Positions 1 to 8,900 are shown, counted from the first letter of the stretch. The stretch is DNA of 47,242 nucleotides from DATAMF01 sp964472565 (GCA_964472565.1 CAYYNB010000024.1:1-47242); one strand, 5' to 3'. Translations and numbers: made by a program. The notes: generated by a model from the sequence alone, not told the origin.

Positions 1-215
1 GGGAAGCCAGCCGCTCTTACGAAATAAATTCTGTCCGTTGATGTGGGGCAAGATCAGTTCTGGATACTGGCATGGGGCGCACGGCAGCCGGGTGTTACCA
101 GTCCGATTGCTGGCAGCCTATTGGGAGAGAATCTCGGCCAAGCCAGGGAAATAAAACACGGAGAACTGCCTCTCAGTCCTCCATGTGATCAATGGGACCG
201 ACGATAAGGCTAAAC
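1..215. other. Window edge, no recognised gene
   Basis: No family is recognised here. One plus-strand frame is open from base 2 to a TAA at 152-154 (50 codons) and could be the tail of a gene entering from the left. Its residues (ending in WERISAKPGK) match nothing I know, so I do not call it a gene. A short palindrome, GGCTAA-AC-TTAGCC (208-221), overlaps the stop codon of the next minus-strand gene. It has no T-tract and is too weak to call a terminator. Confidence 0.3.
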
Positions 216-1667
216 TTAGCCAGCAGGTTGCAGGTACCCACCACCGCTCAGGGCATATGTCTCACCGCCCAATTCGGTACAGGCGGCACTGTCATAGTAA
301 ACCGTGTGGCCGTTGCCAATGATATTTGCCACTGTGCCTTCTGAAATCCCATCAACAAGGCAAGTTAGATAGGAGTCGGCAGTTACCGTCCAGGTACTGC
401 TCTCATCCAGAGTCAGATTCACGGCTTGTGCGGTATGATCGACATTGATGCTTCCCGTCAAAGACGAGCCATTTTGGAGAGTCGCCGTGATCGTGCTGAT
501 GCTGTCGGCCACAAAGTCTCCCGTCAAGATCTGGGCATCGGCGGTGAGGATAACGGTTCCCCCATTTTCGCCACTGTTGCCCCAGCGTTCGGTGCCGCCT
601 GCCTGCACCAGGATACCCGATCCGACTGTGATCTCGGCCTCGGACAGATTGATATACCCGGTTGTATTGGTGATGAAAAACAGAGGGCCTGTGGTTGCCG
701 TATGAGCGAGAGAACCACCCGTCATCGTGAAGACGCCTTCAGAGCCTTCAGCATCCCCTGAAAAACTCTGGTAGATCATCACGCCCCATTTATCCTCGAT
801 GCTGGACAACAGTGTGGTATCCGTCAGCGTAATCGAATTTGCCCCTTCGATCACAGCCGACTCGGCGGCGGTTGCGGTAAGCGTGGCATCGGCAACCGTA
901 ATTTTCCCGGTTGAGTAAATGCCCGGCGAATCCTGCCCCGATGTGAGGACCGTTCCGCCCGTAACTGTAATCGTACCGCTGCCGCGATCGGTGGCAATTG
1001 CGCCCGAATGCGCGTCGGTTGTGATCATATCCACATTGGTGAGGATCATTGTGCCGCCCAAAGTTGCCATCACTGCGTGTGCGCCATCGCCCACCGCGTT
1101 AATGGACATATCCGAGAGCGTTACCGTTGCACCGGTTCCGGTAGCAAAAACACCGTTGGTGCCTTCACCATTCGTCGTCACAGTTCCGCCAGAAATCGTT
1201 ACGACACTGTCAGCGCCGACCAAAACCGCCGCATTAAGTCCGTAGAAACTGCTGCTATCGGCTGAAGATGTATCGCCCATTTTGGTGATGGTTGGATTAA
1301 CAAGCGTCAGTGTTCCGCCATTGATCACGCAGATGCTCGATACATCGCCTTCGGTTGAGTCGTAGGTTTGATCGGTGGCCGAATCTCCGGATACGCCATC
1401 TAACGTATACACGCCGCAATTGGCGGCCAAGACAGGGTTAGTTGTTGTTCCACCTGCCGCGCCATCCGGCGGCTGACCGCCTGGACCGCCTGGACCACCA
1501 TCTGGCGGTTGACCACCACCCCCATTCGGCGGCTGTCCTCCGTCACCGGGAGGAGCCGGAGGCGTCCCATCACCATCTGGGCCTTGAGCTAAGAGGGTGC
1601 TGGTTGTGGAAAACAGCATCAACGCCAACACGGTGAGCACGATCAGCTTACTTCGCGTGAACTTCAT
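216..1667 (-). CDS. Secreted parallel beta-helix surface protein
   Basis: The product is 483 aa. It opens with a Sec signal peptide (MKFTRSK, a hydrophobic stretch LIVLTVLALMLF, cleavage near LLAQG), followed by a Gly/Pro/Asp-rich low-complexity linker of about 40 residues. The rest is made of short beta-strand repeats of the type GGTVTTNG, GATVTLSDMS and GGTMILTNV, as in right-handed beta-helix adhesins and pectate-lyase-like folds. No catalytic motif is visible, so a structural, adhesive or glycan-contacting surface role is inferred. I chose the ATG at 1667 because an AAGGATG-type ribosome site lies just upstream and the signal peptide starts there; the frame stays open another 86 codons upstream, but that part is not signal-like. 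No anchor or sorting motif is seen at the C-terminus. The gene is divergent from the serine hydrolase at 1831, with a 163 bp gap. Confidence 0.75.
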   Translation of the reverse strand: MKFTRSKLIVLTVLALMLFSTTSTLLAQGPDGDGTPPAPPGDGGQPPNGGGGQPPDGGPGGPGGQPPDGAAGGTTTNPVLAANCGVYTLDGVSGDSATDQTYDSTEGDVSSICVINGGTLTLVNPTITKMGDTSSADSSSFYGLNAAVLVGADSVVTISGGTVTTNGEGTNGVFATGTGATVTLSDMSINAVGDGAHAVMATLGGTMILTNVDMITTDAHSGAIATDRGSGTITVTGGTVLTSGQDSPGIYSTGKITVADATLTATAAESAVIEGANSITLTDTTLLSSIEDKWGVMIYQSFSGDAEGSEGVFTMTGGSLAHTATTGPLFFITNTTGYINLSEAEITVGSGILVQAGGTERWGNSGENGGTVILTADAQILTGDFVADSISTITATLQNGSSLTGSINVDHTAQAVNLTLDESSTWTVTADSYLTCLVDGISEGTVANIIGNGHTVYYDSAACTELGGETYALSGGGYLQPAG

Positions 1668-1830
1668 TCCATCATCCTTCCATGTGTCAGACCTGCATAA
1701 CATGATGGTTGATGAGAATGACACTCGTGTTACAGCCACCTTACAGTTCTGAAATAGACACAAGCGAAACGAACATTTCATCCCTTGCGTATACTGTTTC
1801 GAGTATTCCAACTGTAAGGAGCGACGTGAA

Positions 1831-3342
1831 ATGAGAAACCTCAAACTGGGATTAGTGCTGCTGTTATGCATCGTCCTCAGCCCGACAGCACAGGGGATAG
1901 CCCAGGACGCCCAACCGCAAGTCACGGATCAAGTCATTACGGATTTCGCCGCCCTTGTCGAAACGGAAATGGCGAACTTTCATATTCCGGGTGTGGCAGT
2001 TGCCGTGATCGAGGATGGAGTAGTGCGATATGCCAACGGATTTGGCGTACGCGATGTGGCAACTGGCGAATCGTTTACAACTGAGACTCGTTTTCGTATT
2101 GGGTCCACCACCAAGTCGATGACTTCTTTCCTGGTAGCCCAGTTGGTGGACGAAGGTAAATTGAGCTGGGATACACCCGTGACGGAGATTTTCCCCACTT
2201 TTCAGACCTCGGTGCCCGAACTCACAGCGCAAATTACAGTGGGCGATTTAATGGGCATGGGGACAGGATTGGTCACCGACGAACTGCGTTCACTGGACTG
2301 GGGCGCATGGACCGTGGATGATTTGCTGTCCGTGGTTGCGGATCAGGCGGCTGAGGGAACCTATCACGAGGACTACTCTTACAATAATGAGGTCTATTCC
2401 CTGGCTGGATACGCCGCCACAGTCGCCGCCGGAAACGAACCGACACTGGAGAATTATAGGGCGCTTTTGCAGGAACGCGTCTTTGATCCGATAAACATGC
2501 CCTCGGCTATTATCACCGATGATCTGAGCCTGCTGGGGGACAACTACGCTCGGTCTTACGAATTCTCGCTGTTGAGCGATGTAGAAACGCCTTCGCTGGC
2601 GTTGCCTGTGCCTATTGGGGTAATTGGTCCGGCGGGTGGCGTTTGGACCAATATCAACGATATGGCCCGTTATGTGATCACCCAGGTGAACGGTGGAGTA
2701 ACGCCGGATGGAACGGTGCTTGTGTCTGCGGATACCCTGGCGGAAACCTGGAAACCCGGCGTCCGAACCCAACCGGATGAGGACGACGCTCGCGATCTGT
2801 TCTATGGCATGGGCTGGGTTACGCTAACCATGCGCGACATCACGACGCGCTTCCATGATGGCGGCTGGGAAGGTTATCGGACGTTGATGGTGGTCTTTCC
2901 TGAAACGAATATCGGACTGGTGATCTTCTCCAACCACATCTACGGGGACTTGTATAACTACGCGATGCTCGAAGCTTTTGCGGAGCTGCTGTACGGCATG
3001 GAACCGCAAGCGCTCACCAACTGGCATGCGAAATTTGATGCGGCGTATGGCAGTATCGATGCCGAACTTGCTCAACTTCCCGATGCCGCCATTGATCCTG
3101 CTGACGCGGCTCCGCTGCTGGGCGAGTATGAGTCCGGCTTGACGGTGGAACAGCGCGAGGATAATGTGCTTTGGCTGCTGTATGGCCCCTGGCAGTTTGC
3201 CCTGCAACCCCTGCCTACTCCCAATGGGTTTATCATCGCCAACAGCACCGCGCTCGGCACCCCTATTCAGTTCTCGGTCGAAGGGGAGCAGGTCAGTCTC
3301 AGCATGGCGGAGGGTGCTTTGACCGTGCAAAAAGTAAAATAA
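1831..3342 (+). CDS. Secreted serine hydrolase, class C beta-lactamase family
   Basis: The product is 503 aa, with a signal peptide (MRNLKLGLVLLLCIVLSPTA) and a beta-lactamase/penicillin-binding transpeptidase fold. The catalytic S-x-x-K is S92-T93-T94-K95, the Y-x-N motif is Y184-N185-N186, and the third box is H342-D343-G344 in place of KTG. HxG is typical of the esterase/D-aminopeptidase-like members (Pfam Beta-lactamase) rather than true drug-resistance enzymes. The last ~100 residues form a separate beta-rich domain like the C-terminal lipocalin-type domain of this family. The substrate is unknown: a peptide, ester or cell-wall stem peptide is possible. A TAAGGAG ribosome site sits about 9 nt before the ATG. 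A perfect 9-bp hairpin with a short T-run follows the gene, so it looks monocistronic. Confidence 0.85.
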   Translation: MRNLKLGLVLLLCIVLSPTAQGIAQDAQPQVTDQVITDFAALVETEMANFHIPGVAVAVIEDGVVRYANGFGVRDVATGESFTTETRFRIGSTTKSMTSFLVAQLVDEGKLSWDTPVTEIFPTFQTSVPELTAQITVGDLMGMGTGLVTDELRSLDWGAWTVDDLLSVVADQAAEGTYHEDYSYNNEVYSLAGYAATVAAGNEPTLENYRALLQERVFDPINMPSAIITDDLSLLGDNYARSYEFSLLSDVETPSLALPVPIGVIGPAGGVWTNINDMARYVITQVNGGVTPDGTVLVSADTLAETWKPGVRTQPDEDDARDLFYGMGWVTLTMRDITTRFHDGGWEGYRTLMVVFPETNIGLVIFSNHIYGDLYNYAMLEAFAELLYGMEPQALTNWHAKFDAAYGSIDAELAQLPDAAIDPADAAPLLGEYESGLTVEQREDNVLWLLYGPWQFALQPLPTPNGFIIANSTALGTPIQFSVEGEQVSLSMAEGALTVQKVK

Positions 3343-3388
3343 TCTCTCGCTGCCTGCGAAAGCACCGGCCAAAAACTGATCATCCGCG

Positions 3389-3417
3389 AGCCACTTCGAT
3401 AGACTGAAGTGGCTTTT
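3389..3417 (+). terminator. Rho-independent terminator of the serine hydrolase gene
   Basis: AGCCACTTC (3389-3397) pairs perfectly with GAAGTGGCT (3406-3414) across an 8-nt loop. TTTT and then ATTTTCTTT follow on the plus strand. It lies 47 nt after the stop codon at 3342. Confidence 0.75.
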
Positions 3418-3435
3418 AGATTTTCTTTACCCCAT

Positions 3436-3467
3436 CCCCCCTTACCCCTTCCCTCAGGAAAGGGGAG
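3436..3467. repeat. C-rich/G-rich imperfect hairpin
   Basis: CCCCTTCC pairs with GGAAAGGGG (one bulged base) inside a C-rich stretch between the convergent ends of the serine hydrolase gene and mazG. Such CCCCTTCCC...GGGAAGGGG palindromes are often dispersed in GC-rich genomes; whether this one is multi-copy cannot be seen here. The rest of the gap to 3530 shows nothing else. Confidence 0.4.
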
Positions 3468-3529
3468 TCAAACCGGATGAAAGGGCTAATCATTTTCTTG
3501 GATCGGCCTTATATATCAGCGGCGAGAGT

Positions 3530-4609
3530 CTATAAGCCCTGGGCCTTAGCCTCATCCCAAAGCGCATCCATATCGGCTAAGGTCATCTCTTCCAGGGTGC
3601 GACCCTGTTCAGTCGTGCGCTGTTCGATATAAGCAAAGCGGCGGTAAAAGCGGCTGTTCGTGCCGCGCAACGCCGATTCGGGTTCAATATCCATCCACCG
3701 CGCCAGATTCACGACGGCAAACAGCAGATCGCCCGCTTCTTTGGCTCGTGACTCATCATCCGACGCTTCCATCAATTCGGCCAGTTCTTCATGCACTTTG
3801 GCAATGACCGGTTCAATCGTTTCCCAGTCGAATTTCACGCGGGCGGCACGATCCTGGTAGCTGAATGCCTGAGATAACGCAGGGAGTGATTTAGGGACGC
3901 CATCCAAACGGGATTTGCGCTCTTTTTGTTTTTCTACCTGCTTGATTTTATCCCAGTTGGTTTTGACATCTTCCGCGCCGTTGACTTCGACGCTGCCCCA
4001 TACATGCGGGTGGCGATGGATAATTTTGGCGTTGACCGCCGCGATCACATCCGCCATGCTAAACTCATTCGCCTCGACGGCGATCTGAGAATGCAGCACA
4101 ATCTGGAGCAGCAGATCGCCCATTTCTTCACGCAGCGCCTGATAGTTGCCGCTGTCCAGCGCATCCAAAACTTCATACGTTTCTTCAAGCAGATAAGGGC
4201 GCAATGAAGCATGTGTTTGCTTCCGATCCCAGGGGCAGCCTTCGGGGGCGCGCAGATGCGCAATAATTTCCTGGAAGTACTCAAAGCTGCTTTTAGCGGG
4301 CAGCGGCGGAATAAAAAGGGCCACGGGCTGGCTGTCCAGATGGTCCAATTCCGAAAGCGCTAATTGTTCATAGCGGCCATTCGAGACGACCCTGATTTCA
4401 TGATCCGGCGGGTATTGGTTCAGCAGAATCTTTTGGATCGAGGTGAGATCAAGCGCTGGGCCATCCACAATCAGCGCCGCAACATCGGGATTGAGCGGCG
4501 GATGGTGCATTGCCCTAAAGGTCTCGGCGGCATGGATTTGCAGCGCGTCCCAAGTGTCCAGATTTAGGATATTCAAAGCATCCTGGATGAGTTGAACATG
4601 CAGGGGCAT
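3530..4609 (-). CDS. mazG: MazG nucleotide pyrophosphohydrolase with shortened methylase-like N-terminus
   Basis: The product is 359 aa. Residues ~108-350 are a complete tandem MazG protein that hydrolyses NTPs to NMP and pyrophosphate. It has the start motif CPWDRKQTH (125-133) and the metal-binding EExxE/EExxD pairs E142-E143-E146 and E161-E162-D165. A second, more degenerate MazG repeat (EELAELMEA...EAGDLLFAVVNLAR) follows. Residues 1-105 resemble only the C-terminal half of the tetrapyrrole-methylase domain found fused to MazG in YabN-type proteins: DALQIHAAE, HHPPLNPD, YPPDHEIRVV, LSELDHLD and LFIPPLP. The SAM-binding N-terminal half is missing, so methylase activity is not expected. A GAGGACC ribosome site precedes the ATG. 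It lies beyond the terminator of the r-protein run and so may have its own promoter. Confidence 0.9.
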   Translation of the reverse strand: MPLHVQLIQDALNILNLDTWDALQIHAAETFRAMHHPPLNPDVAALIVDGPALDLTSIQKILLNQYPPDHEIRVVSNGRYEQLALSELDHLDSQPVALFIPPLPAKSSFEYFQEIIAHLRAPEGCPWDRKQTHASLRPYLLEETYEVLDALDSGNYQALREEMGDLLLQIVLHSQIAVEANEFSMADVIAAVNAKIIHRHPHVWGSVEVNGAEDVKTNWDKIKQVEKQKERKSRLDGVPKSLPALSQAFSYQDRAARVKFDWETIEPVIAKVHEELAELMEASDDESRAKEAGDLLFAVVNLARWMDIEPESALRGTNSRFYRRFAYIEQRTTEQGRTLEEMTLADMDALWDEAKAQGL

Positions 4610-4638
4610 GATATGGTCCTCAGTTAATAACGGGATGC

Positions 4639-4686
4639 AAAAACAGACAAAACCCTCGATTTTCCAATCAAAGGCTTTGCCTGTTT
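4639..4686 (-). terminator. Rho-independent terminator of the r-protein gene run
   Basis: Reading the minus strand after rpsI, a 14-bp stem including G-U pairs forms between 4686-4673 (AAACAGGCAAAGCC) and 4654-4641 (GGTTTTGTCTGTTT). The loop is about 18 nt and the 3' arm runs into a TTTTT tract (4643-4639). It separates rpsI from mazG, whose start is only 30 nt further on. Confidence 0.8.
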
Positions 4687-4711
4687 GATGATTCCCTGGT
4701 GAACGGGAAGT

Positions 4712-5107
4712 TTAACGCTTGGTATAGGTTGGGGCCTTGCGCGCACGCTTGAGACCGGGTTTCTTGCGTTCCTTGACGCGTGGGTCACGCGACAGGTATG
4801 CGCCCTGACGCAGGAGGCTGCGCCATTCCGGCTGAACCAGCAGCAAAGCACGGGCCAAACCCAACTGGATTGCATCACGCTGACCCGTGACACCACCACC
4901 GTTGACATGGATGGTCACATTGTACGCATTCTGCTGTGACACCGCTTGCAGCGGCAGCAAAGCAACTTCCAAATCGCCAACGCGGGTCAGATATTCGAGT
5001 GCAGGGCGATCATTGATCATCACCGAGCCATTGCCGCCGGGCCAGATGCGAACACGCGCCGTCGAAGCCTTGCGCCGCCCGATTCCCTCATAATACTGAG
5101 TCGACAT
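4712..5107 (-). CDS. rpsI: 30S ribosomal protein S9
   Basis: The product is 131 aa, of normal length. It carries the S9 start YYEGIGRRKASTARVR and the basic tail GLKRARKAPTYTKR, whose final K-R reaches the P-site tRNA in the 30S subunit. It follows rplM by 23 nt, the usual rplM-rpsI pair, and is the last gene before the terminator at 4639-4686. Confidence 0.97.
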   Translation of the reverse strand: MSTQYYEGIGRRKASTARVRIWPGGNGSVMINDRPALEYLTRVGDLEVALLPLQAVSQQNAYNVTIHVNGGGVTGQRDAIQLGLARALLLVQPEWRSLLRQGAYLSRDPRVKERKKPGLKRARKAPTYTKR

Positions 5108-5130
5108 AATTTTTACTTTCCTCTAGCTGT

Positions 5131-5565
5131 CTACAGGCTAATGACTTTGGGCTGTTGAGCCTCATGCGGATGGCTTTCGCCTGCGTAAACTTTCATCTTC
5201 TTGAACATCGCATGGCCCAGTTTATTCTTGGGCAGCATTCCGCGCACAGCCGCTTCGATCACGCGCTCAGGGTGATTCTTAAGCTGATCGCGCAGGGTAA
5301 CGCCCGTAATGCCGCCGGGATAACCGGAGTGACGCCAATACATCTTCGAATCCAGTTTATTGCCAGTCACACGGATCTTCTCGCAGTTGATGACGATAAC
5401 AAAGTCACCGACATCCATATGGGGCGAGAAGGTAGGTTTGTGTTTGCCGCGTAGAATATGCGCAATCTGGCTGGCGAGACGCCCAAGGGTCTGGTCTTTG
5501 GCATCCACCACAAACCATTCGCGCTGGATATCTTCCGGCTTGGGTGTGTAGGTTTTGATCTTCAT
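5131..5565 (-). CDS. rplM: 50S ribosomal protein L13
   Basis: The product is 144 aa with L13 landmarks WFVVDAKDQTLGRLAS, VGDFVIVINCEKIRVTGNK and RGMLPKNKLG. It is an early-assembly protein of the 50S subunit. Its start codon overlaps the truA stop codon as ATGA (5562-5565), which suggests translational coupling. Confidence 0.97.
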   Translation of the reverse strand: MKIKTYTPKPEDIQREWFVVDAKDQTLGRLASQIAHILRGKHKPTFSPHMDVGDFVIVINCEKIRVTGNKLDSKMYWRHSGYPGGITGVTLRDQLKNHPERVIEAAVRGMLPKNKLGHAMFKKMKVYAGESHPHEAQQPKVISL

Positions 5566-6338
5566 GATACTTCTCCAGCAGGGCGTCTGCCCGCTAAATA
5601 GGTCACTTTCACTAAACAGAGGCCATGAGCAGGGGCCGGCTCATTGGGCCAAATTCCATCCGCCGCGCGGAAGGCGGTTTCAAACTCATTCAACGAAACT
5701 TTACCGCTACCCACTCGGACCAGCGCGCCCACTACGCGGCGCACCATCCGGTATAAAAAAGCATTAGCTTCGATCCGGTAGCGGATCAATGGCCCGCCGG
5801 AGATTTCGATCCCCGATTGTTTCACCTCACGGACTGTATTATCGCCTTGTGGCGGTTGTCCGAAGGTTGCAAAGTCGTGCCACCCAACCAACAGGCCCGC
5901 CGCTGCCCGCATGGCTGCCATATCAAGCGGCTCATGCCGAAAGACATGCCAGGCAAAACGGTTAAGAACGGGCTGCCGCACCGGGGACGTGTAGAATGAG
6001 TACTCGTATACCCGGCTGTTGGCATCAAATCGCGGGTGAAAATCCGGCTCGGCCTCACACAGCGATGTCACTGCGATACTCTCCGGCAGTGTGGCGTTTA
6101 GGGCGCGCCACAGGTCATCCGGCCTGTGACGCCACTCCGCATCAAACGTTATCACCTGCCCCGTTGCGTGTACTCCTGAGTCAGTGCGCCCCGCCCCGAT
6201 TACCGTGATTGACTGCCGGGTAATCTGGAGGAGGGTCTGCTCGACGGCTCCCTGGATGGTCGGTGTGTTGGTGGCCTGGCGTTGGAAGCCGAAATAATCG
6301 GTACCATCGTAGGCCAACACCGCCCGGTAGCGCGTCAC
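5562..6338 (-). CDS. truA: tRNA pseudouridine(38-40) synthase TruA
   Basis: The product is 258 aa. TruA isomerises uridines 38-40 in the anticodon stem of tRNAs. The catalytic motif GRTDSGVHATGQV carries the nucleophilic Asp. The N-terminal YDGTDYFGFQRQ and the later FLYRMVRRVVGALVRVG are typical. It sits between rplQ (4-nt gap) and rplM (ATGA overlap), the common bacterial rplQ-truA-rplM order, so it is probably co-transcribed with them. Confidence 0.96.
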   Translation of the reverse strand: MTRYRAVLAYDGTDYFGFQRQATNTPTIQGAVEQTLLQITRQSITVIGAGRTDSGVHATGQVITFDAEWRHRPDDLWRALNATLPESIAVTSLCEAEPDFHPRFDANSRVYEYSFYTSPVRQPVLNRFAWHVFRHEPLDMAAMRAAAGLLVGWHDFATFGQPPQGDNTVREVKQSGIEISGGPLIRYRIEANAFLYRMVRRVVGALVRVGSGKVSLNEFETAFRAADGIWPNEPAPAHGLCLVKVTYLAGRRPAGEVS

Positions 6339-6342
6339 ACGC

Positions 6343-6732
6343 TTACTCTTCTTCGCGGTCTACCAGTTCGAGCAGAACCATTGGGGCTGCATCGCCCTGA
6401 CGCGGGCCGAGTTTATACACGCGTGTATAACCCCCCGGACGCGTTTCGTAACGCGGGGCAATCGTATTGAATACCTTGCCGACCAGGTCACGATCATTCA
6501 GGCGTGCGTACACCAAACGGCGAGCGTGAACACCACGTGTCGTATCTTTGGTCGCATTCGCCCGTTTGGCGATAGTGATCAGCTTTTCAGCCTCGGCGCG
6601 AATAGCACGCACTTTGGCCTGGGTGGTTGTAATCCGCTCGTGTTCGAAGAGATCTTTGATCAAATTGCGGCGCAGGGCATTACGATGCCCCATCTCACGC
6701 CCAAGTCGCTTACCAGCTACTTTGTGTCGCAT
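6343..6732 (-). CDS. rplQ: 50S ribosomal protein L17
   Basis: The product is 129 aa. The start MRHKVAGKRLGREMGHRNAL and the motif LFEHERITTTQAKVRAIR are diagnostic. The length is normal; the C-terminus ends in LLELVDREEE. It follows rpoA by 18 nt, the conserved alpha-operon end. Confidence 0.97.
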   Translation of the reverse strand: MRHKVAGKRLGREMGHRNALRRNLIKDLFEHERITTTQAKVRAIRAEAEKLITIAKRANATKDTTRGVHARRLVYARLNDRDLVGKVFNTIAPRYETRPGGYTRVYKLGPRQGDAAPMVLLELVDREEE

Positions 6733-6750
6733 AACGTTCCCTATATTCAG

Positions 6751-7725
6751 CTAGTCGCCGGAAAAGATGTCCATGTCGGCGGGCAGGTAATTCTTTTCCT
6801 TCAACCGCGTGACCAATTCATCCAGCGATTTTTCCCCAAAATTACGGATGGCAAGCATCGCATCTGGCCCGCGCTCCAACATTTCGAGTACCTCACCGAC
6901 ATTGGTGATCCCGGTGCGCTTCAACGAGTTGAAGACACGCACGCTGAGGTCCAACGTTTCGATGGGGGTTTCGTATGTTTCGGGCGGCAGAGCATTGGGA
7001 TCAGGCTCGGCCACTTCTTCGGTCGGAGGCATCAGCGACTCTTCACTTACGCCTGCAATGATGATCAGGTGCTTCATCAGGATTTCCGCCGACTGACTCA
7101 TCGCCTCTTCGGGGCGAATCGTGCCATCGGTCCAGATTTCGAGAATCAGCTTATCGTAATTGGTACGCTGGCCTACCCGCGCGCGTTCAACATCCCAATT
7201 GACGCGCTTGATCGGGCTAAAGATAGCATCGACCGGCAGTTCGCCTATCGGCAGCCGACCACGCTCTTCAGTCGGCGAAAAGCCGCGCCCGGATTGTACC
7301 GTGAACTCCACCTCTAGTTGGGCATCATCGGAGTCTGCGGTGAACAGGTAGAGATCCGGGTTAATGATTTCTACTTCGGGCGGGCAAATAATATCCGCAG
7401 CCGTCACCGTGCCCGCACCACGAACTTCGAGGCGCAGACGAGCGGATTCCGTGTCGTAAAGTTTAAGGCGCAACTGCTTCACTTGCAGCAGCAACTGCGT
7501 CATATCTTCACGGACATGGGGAACCGCTGAAAATTCGTGATGCACACCAGATACGCGGATGGACGTAACCGCTGCTCCCGGTAAAGACGAGAGCAGCACC
7601 CGTCGCAGCGCATTGCCTACGGTGATCCCAAAGCCTTGTTCCAGGGGGCTGATGATGAAGCGACCATATTTCTGCGAGGTCGCATCGCCTTCGATTTTGG
7701 GCAATACCATATTGTTGGTAACCAT
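6751..7725 (-). CDS. rpoA: DNA-directed RNA polymerase alpha subunit
   Basis: The product is 324 aa and is the assembly scaffold of RNA polymerase. The N-terminal domain (residues ~1-235) has RFIISPLEQGFGITVGNALRR and LPGAAVTSIRV. After an acidic, proline-containing linker, the C-terminal domain has the double helix-hairpin-helix VRVFNSLKRTGITNVGEV and AIRNFGEKSLDELV, used for UP elements and activators. I prefer the ATG at 7725 because AGGAGG lies 7 nt upstream. An earlier in-frame ATG at 7776 overlaps the rpsD stop and would add 17 unconserved residues. Confidence 0.96.
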   Translation of the reverse strand: MVTNNMVLPKIEGDATSQKYGRFIISPLEQGFGITVGNALRRVLLSSLPGAAVTSIRVSGVHHEFSAVPHVREDMTQLLLQVKQLRLKLYDTESARLRLEVRGAGTVTAADIICPPEVEIINPDLYLFTADSDDAQLEVEFTVQSGRGFSPTEERGRLPIGELPVDAIFSPIKRVNWDVERARVGQRTNYDKLILEIWTDGTIRPEEAMSQSAEILMKHLIIIAGVSEESLMPPTEEVAEPDPNALPPETYETPIETLDLSVRVFNSLKRTGITNVGEVLEMLERGPDAMLAIRNFGEKSLDELVTRLKEKNYLPADMDIFSGD

Positions 7726-7775
7726 GCCCCCTCCTCCTGCTGGGACTAAACCCGGTTGAGTGATCCGTCTCACCA

Positions 7776-8417
7776 TTATCGAGAGTAATATTCCACAATC
7801 AGTTGTTCATTGAGCGGCATATCGATATCGCGACGTTCAGGTACCCGCACAATGGTGCCCTGCATGGCGACTGCATCCACATTCAACCATTCGGGTGCCT
7901 GGGAGCGGTCTTCCATATAGGCGCGCATTTCTTTGAAGTACTTACGATTGCGGCTGCCTTCGCGCACGGTGATCACGTCGCCGGAGCGAACAAGAAAGGA
8001 CGGGATATTGGTCTTGCGGCCATTCACCGCAAAATGACCATGTTGGACGAGCTGGCGAGCATGAGCGCGTGAATCAGCCCAGCCCAGACGGTAGATCACA
8101 TTGTCCAACCGTGTTTCAAGAATAGCAAGCAGGTTCGAACCGGTTAGACCGGGACGGCGCAGCGCTTCACTGAAATAACGGCGGAACTGGCGCTCCAAAA
8201 TACCATAAATGCGACGCGCCTTTTGCTTTTCACGAAGCTGGAGCGCATAGTCTGACCCACGACCACGCTTAAACGAAGCGTCTTTGCCGTGCTGTCCGGG
8301 TGGATAGGTACGGCGCTCGACTGAGCATTTAGGAGATACACAGCGTGCGCCTTTGAGGAATAATTTTTCCCCTTCACGGCGGCACAGCTTACATACAGGT
8401 CCGTGATAACGTGCCAT
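7776..8417 (-). CDS. rpsD: 30S ribosomal protein S4, zinc-binding form
   Basis: The product is 213 aa. S4 nucleates 30S assembly by binding 16S rRNA. The N-terminus keeps a four-cysteine zinc knuckle (C9, C12, C26, C31), so this is the C+ form. An S4 RNA-binding domain follows (RLDNVIYRLGWADSRAHARQLVQHGH...). In many bacteria S4 represses its own operon through mRNA binding; no proven site can be named here. It lies between rpsK and rpoA as in typical alpha operons. Confidence 0.97.
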   Translation of the reverse strand: MARYHGPVCKLCRREGEKLFLKGARCVSPKCSVERRTYPPGQHGKDASFKRGRGSDYALQLREKQKARRIYGILERQFRRYFSEALRRPGLTGSNLLAILETRLDNVIYRLGWADSRAHARQLVQHGHFAVNGRKTNIPSFLVRSGDVITVREGSRNRKYFKEMRAYMEDRSQAPEWLNVDAVAMQGTIVRVPERRDIDMPLNEQLIVEYYSR

Positions 8418-8492
8418 TCTAGTTTGGCTTCCTCCACACTAGGACGTGCAGTGTGTTTACACCACTCGTCTATAAAGATACGGTGATGACGA

Positions 8493-8900
8493 TTAGACGC
8501 GACGCTTTTTGGGCGGGCGAACACCATTGTGCGGGACCGGTGTCACATCGGTAATCGAGCGCACCTTTAACCCGCTGGCCTGGATAGCGCGGATCGCGGA
8601 TTCGCGTCCGGGGCCAGGGCCTTTGACAAACACATCAACTTCCTGCATCCCTTGTTCACGGGCGCTTTCCGACGCCTGTTGGGCCACGACGCGCGCAGCA
8701 TAGGGGGTGCTTTTACGGCTCCCCTTAAAGCTGGCGGTACCGGCGCTTGCCCACGCAATCACGTTCCCCTGCTGATCAGTCATCGAGCAGATGGTATTGT
8801 TGAACGTGGCGTGAATATGCGCCTGCCCGTAAGGGATATTCTTTCTGACTTTTTTTGGACCACGACGTGGCCCCTTTGTCGTCCCTCGAGTACGTCCCAT
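8493..8900 (-). CDS. rpsK: 30S ribosomal protein S11
   Basis: The product is 135 aa, with GQAHIHATFNNTICSMTDQQGN, SRKSTPYAARVVAQQ and VKGPGPGRESAIRAIQ. It lies on the 30S platform near the mRNA exit. The C-terminus ends NGVRPPKKRRV as expected. It follows rpsM after a 131-nt structured gap; 75 nt separate it from rpsD. Confidence 0.97.
   Translation of the reverse strand: MGRTRGTTKGPRRGPKKVRKNIPYGQAHIHATFNNTICSMTDQQGNVIAWASAGTASFKGSRKSTPYAARVVAQQASESAREQGMQEVDVFVKGPGPGRESAIRAIQASGLKVRSITDVTPVPHNGVRPPKKRRV

Noticed and set aside
4610..4711. Frameshifted front half of the mazG methylase domain upstream of mazG
   Set aside because: These bases form the rpsI terminator and gap; no frame there shows methylase motifs.
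7726..7776. Longer rpoA start at 7776
   Set aside because: It overlaps the rpsD stop and adds 17 unconserved residues; the ATG at 7725 has AGGAGG 7 nt upstream.
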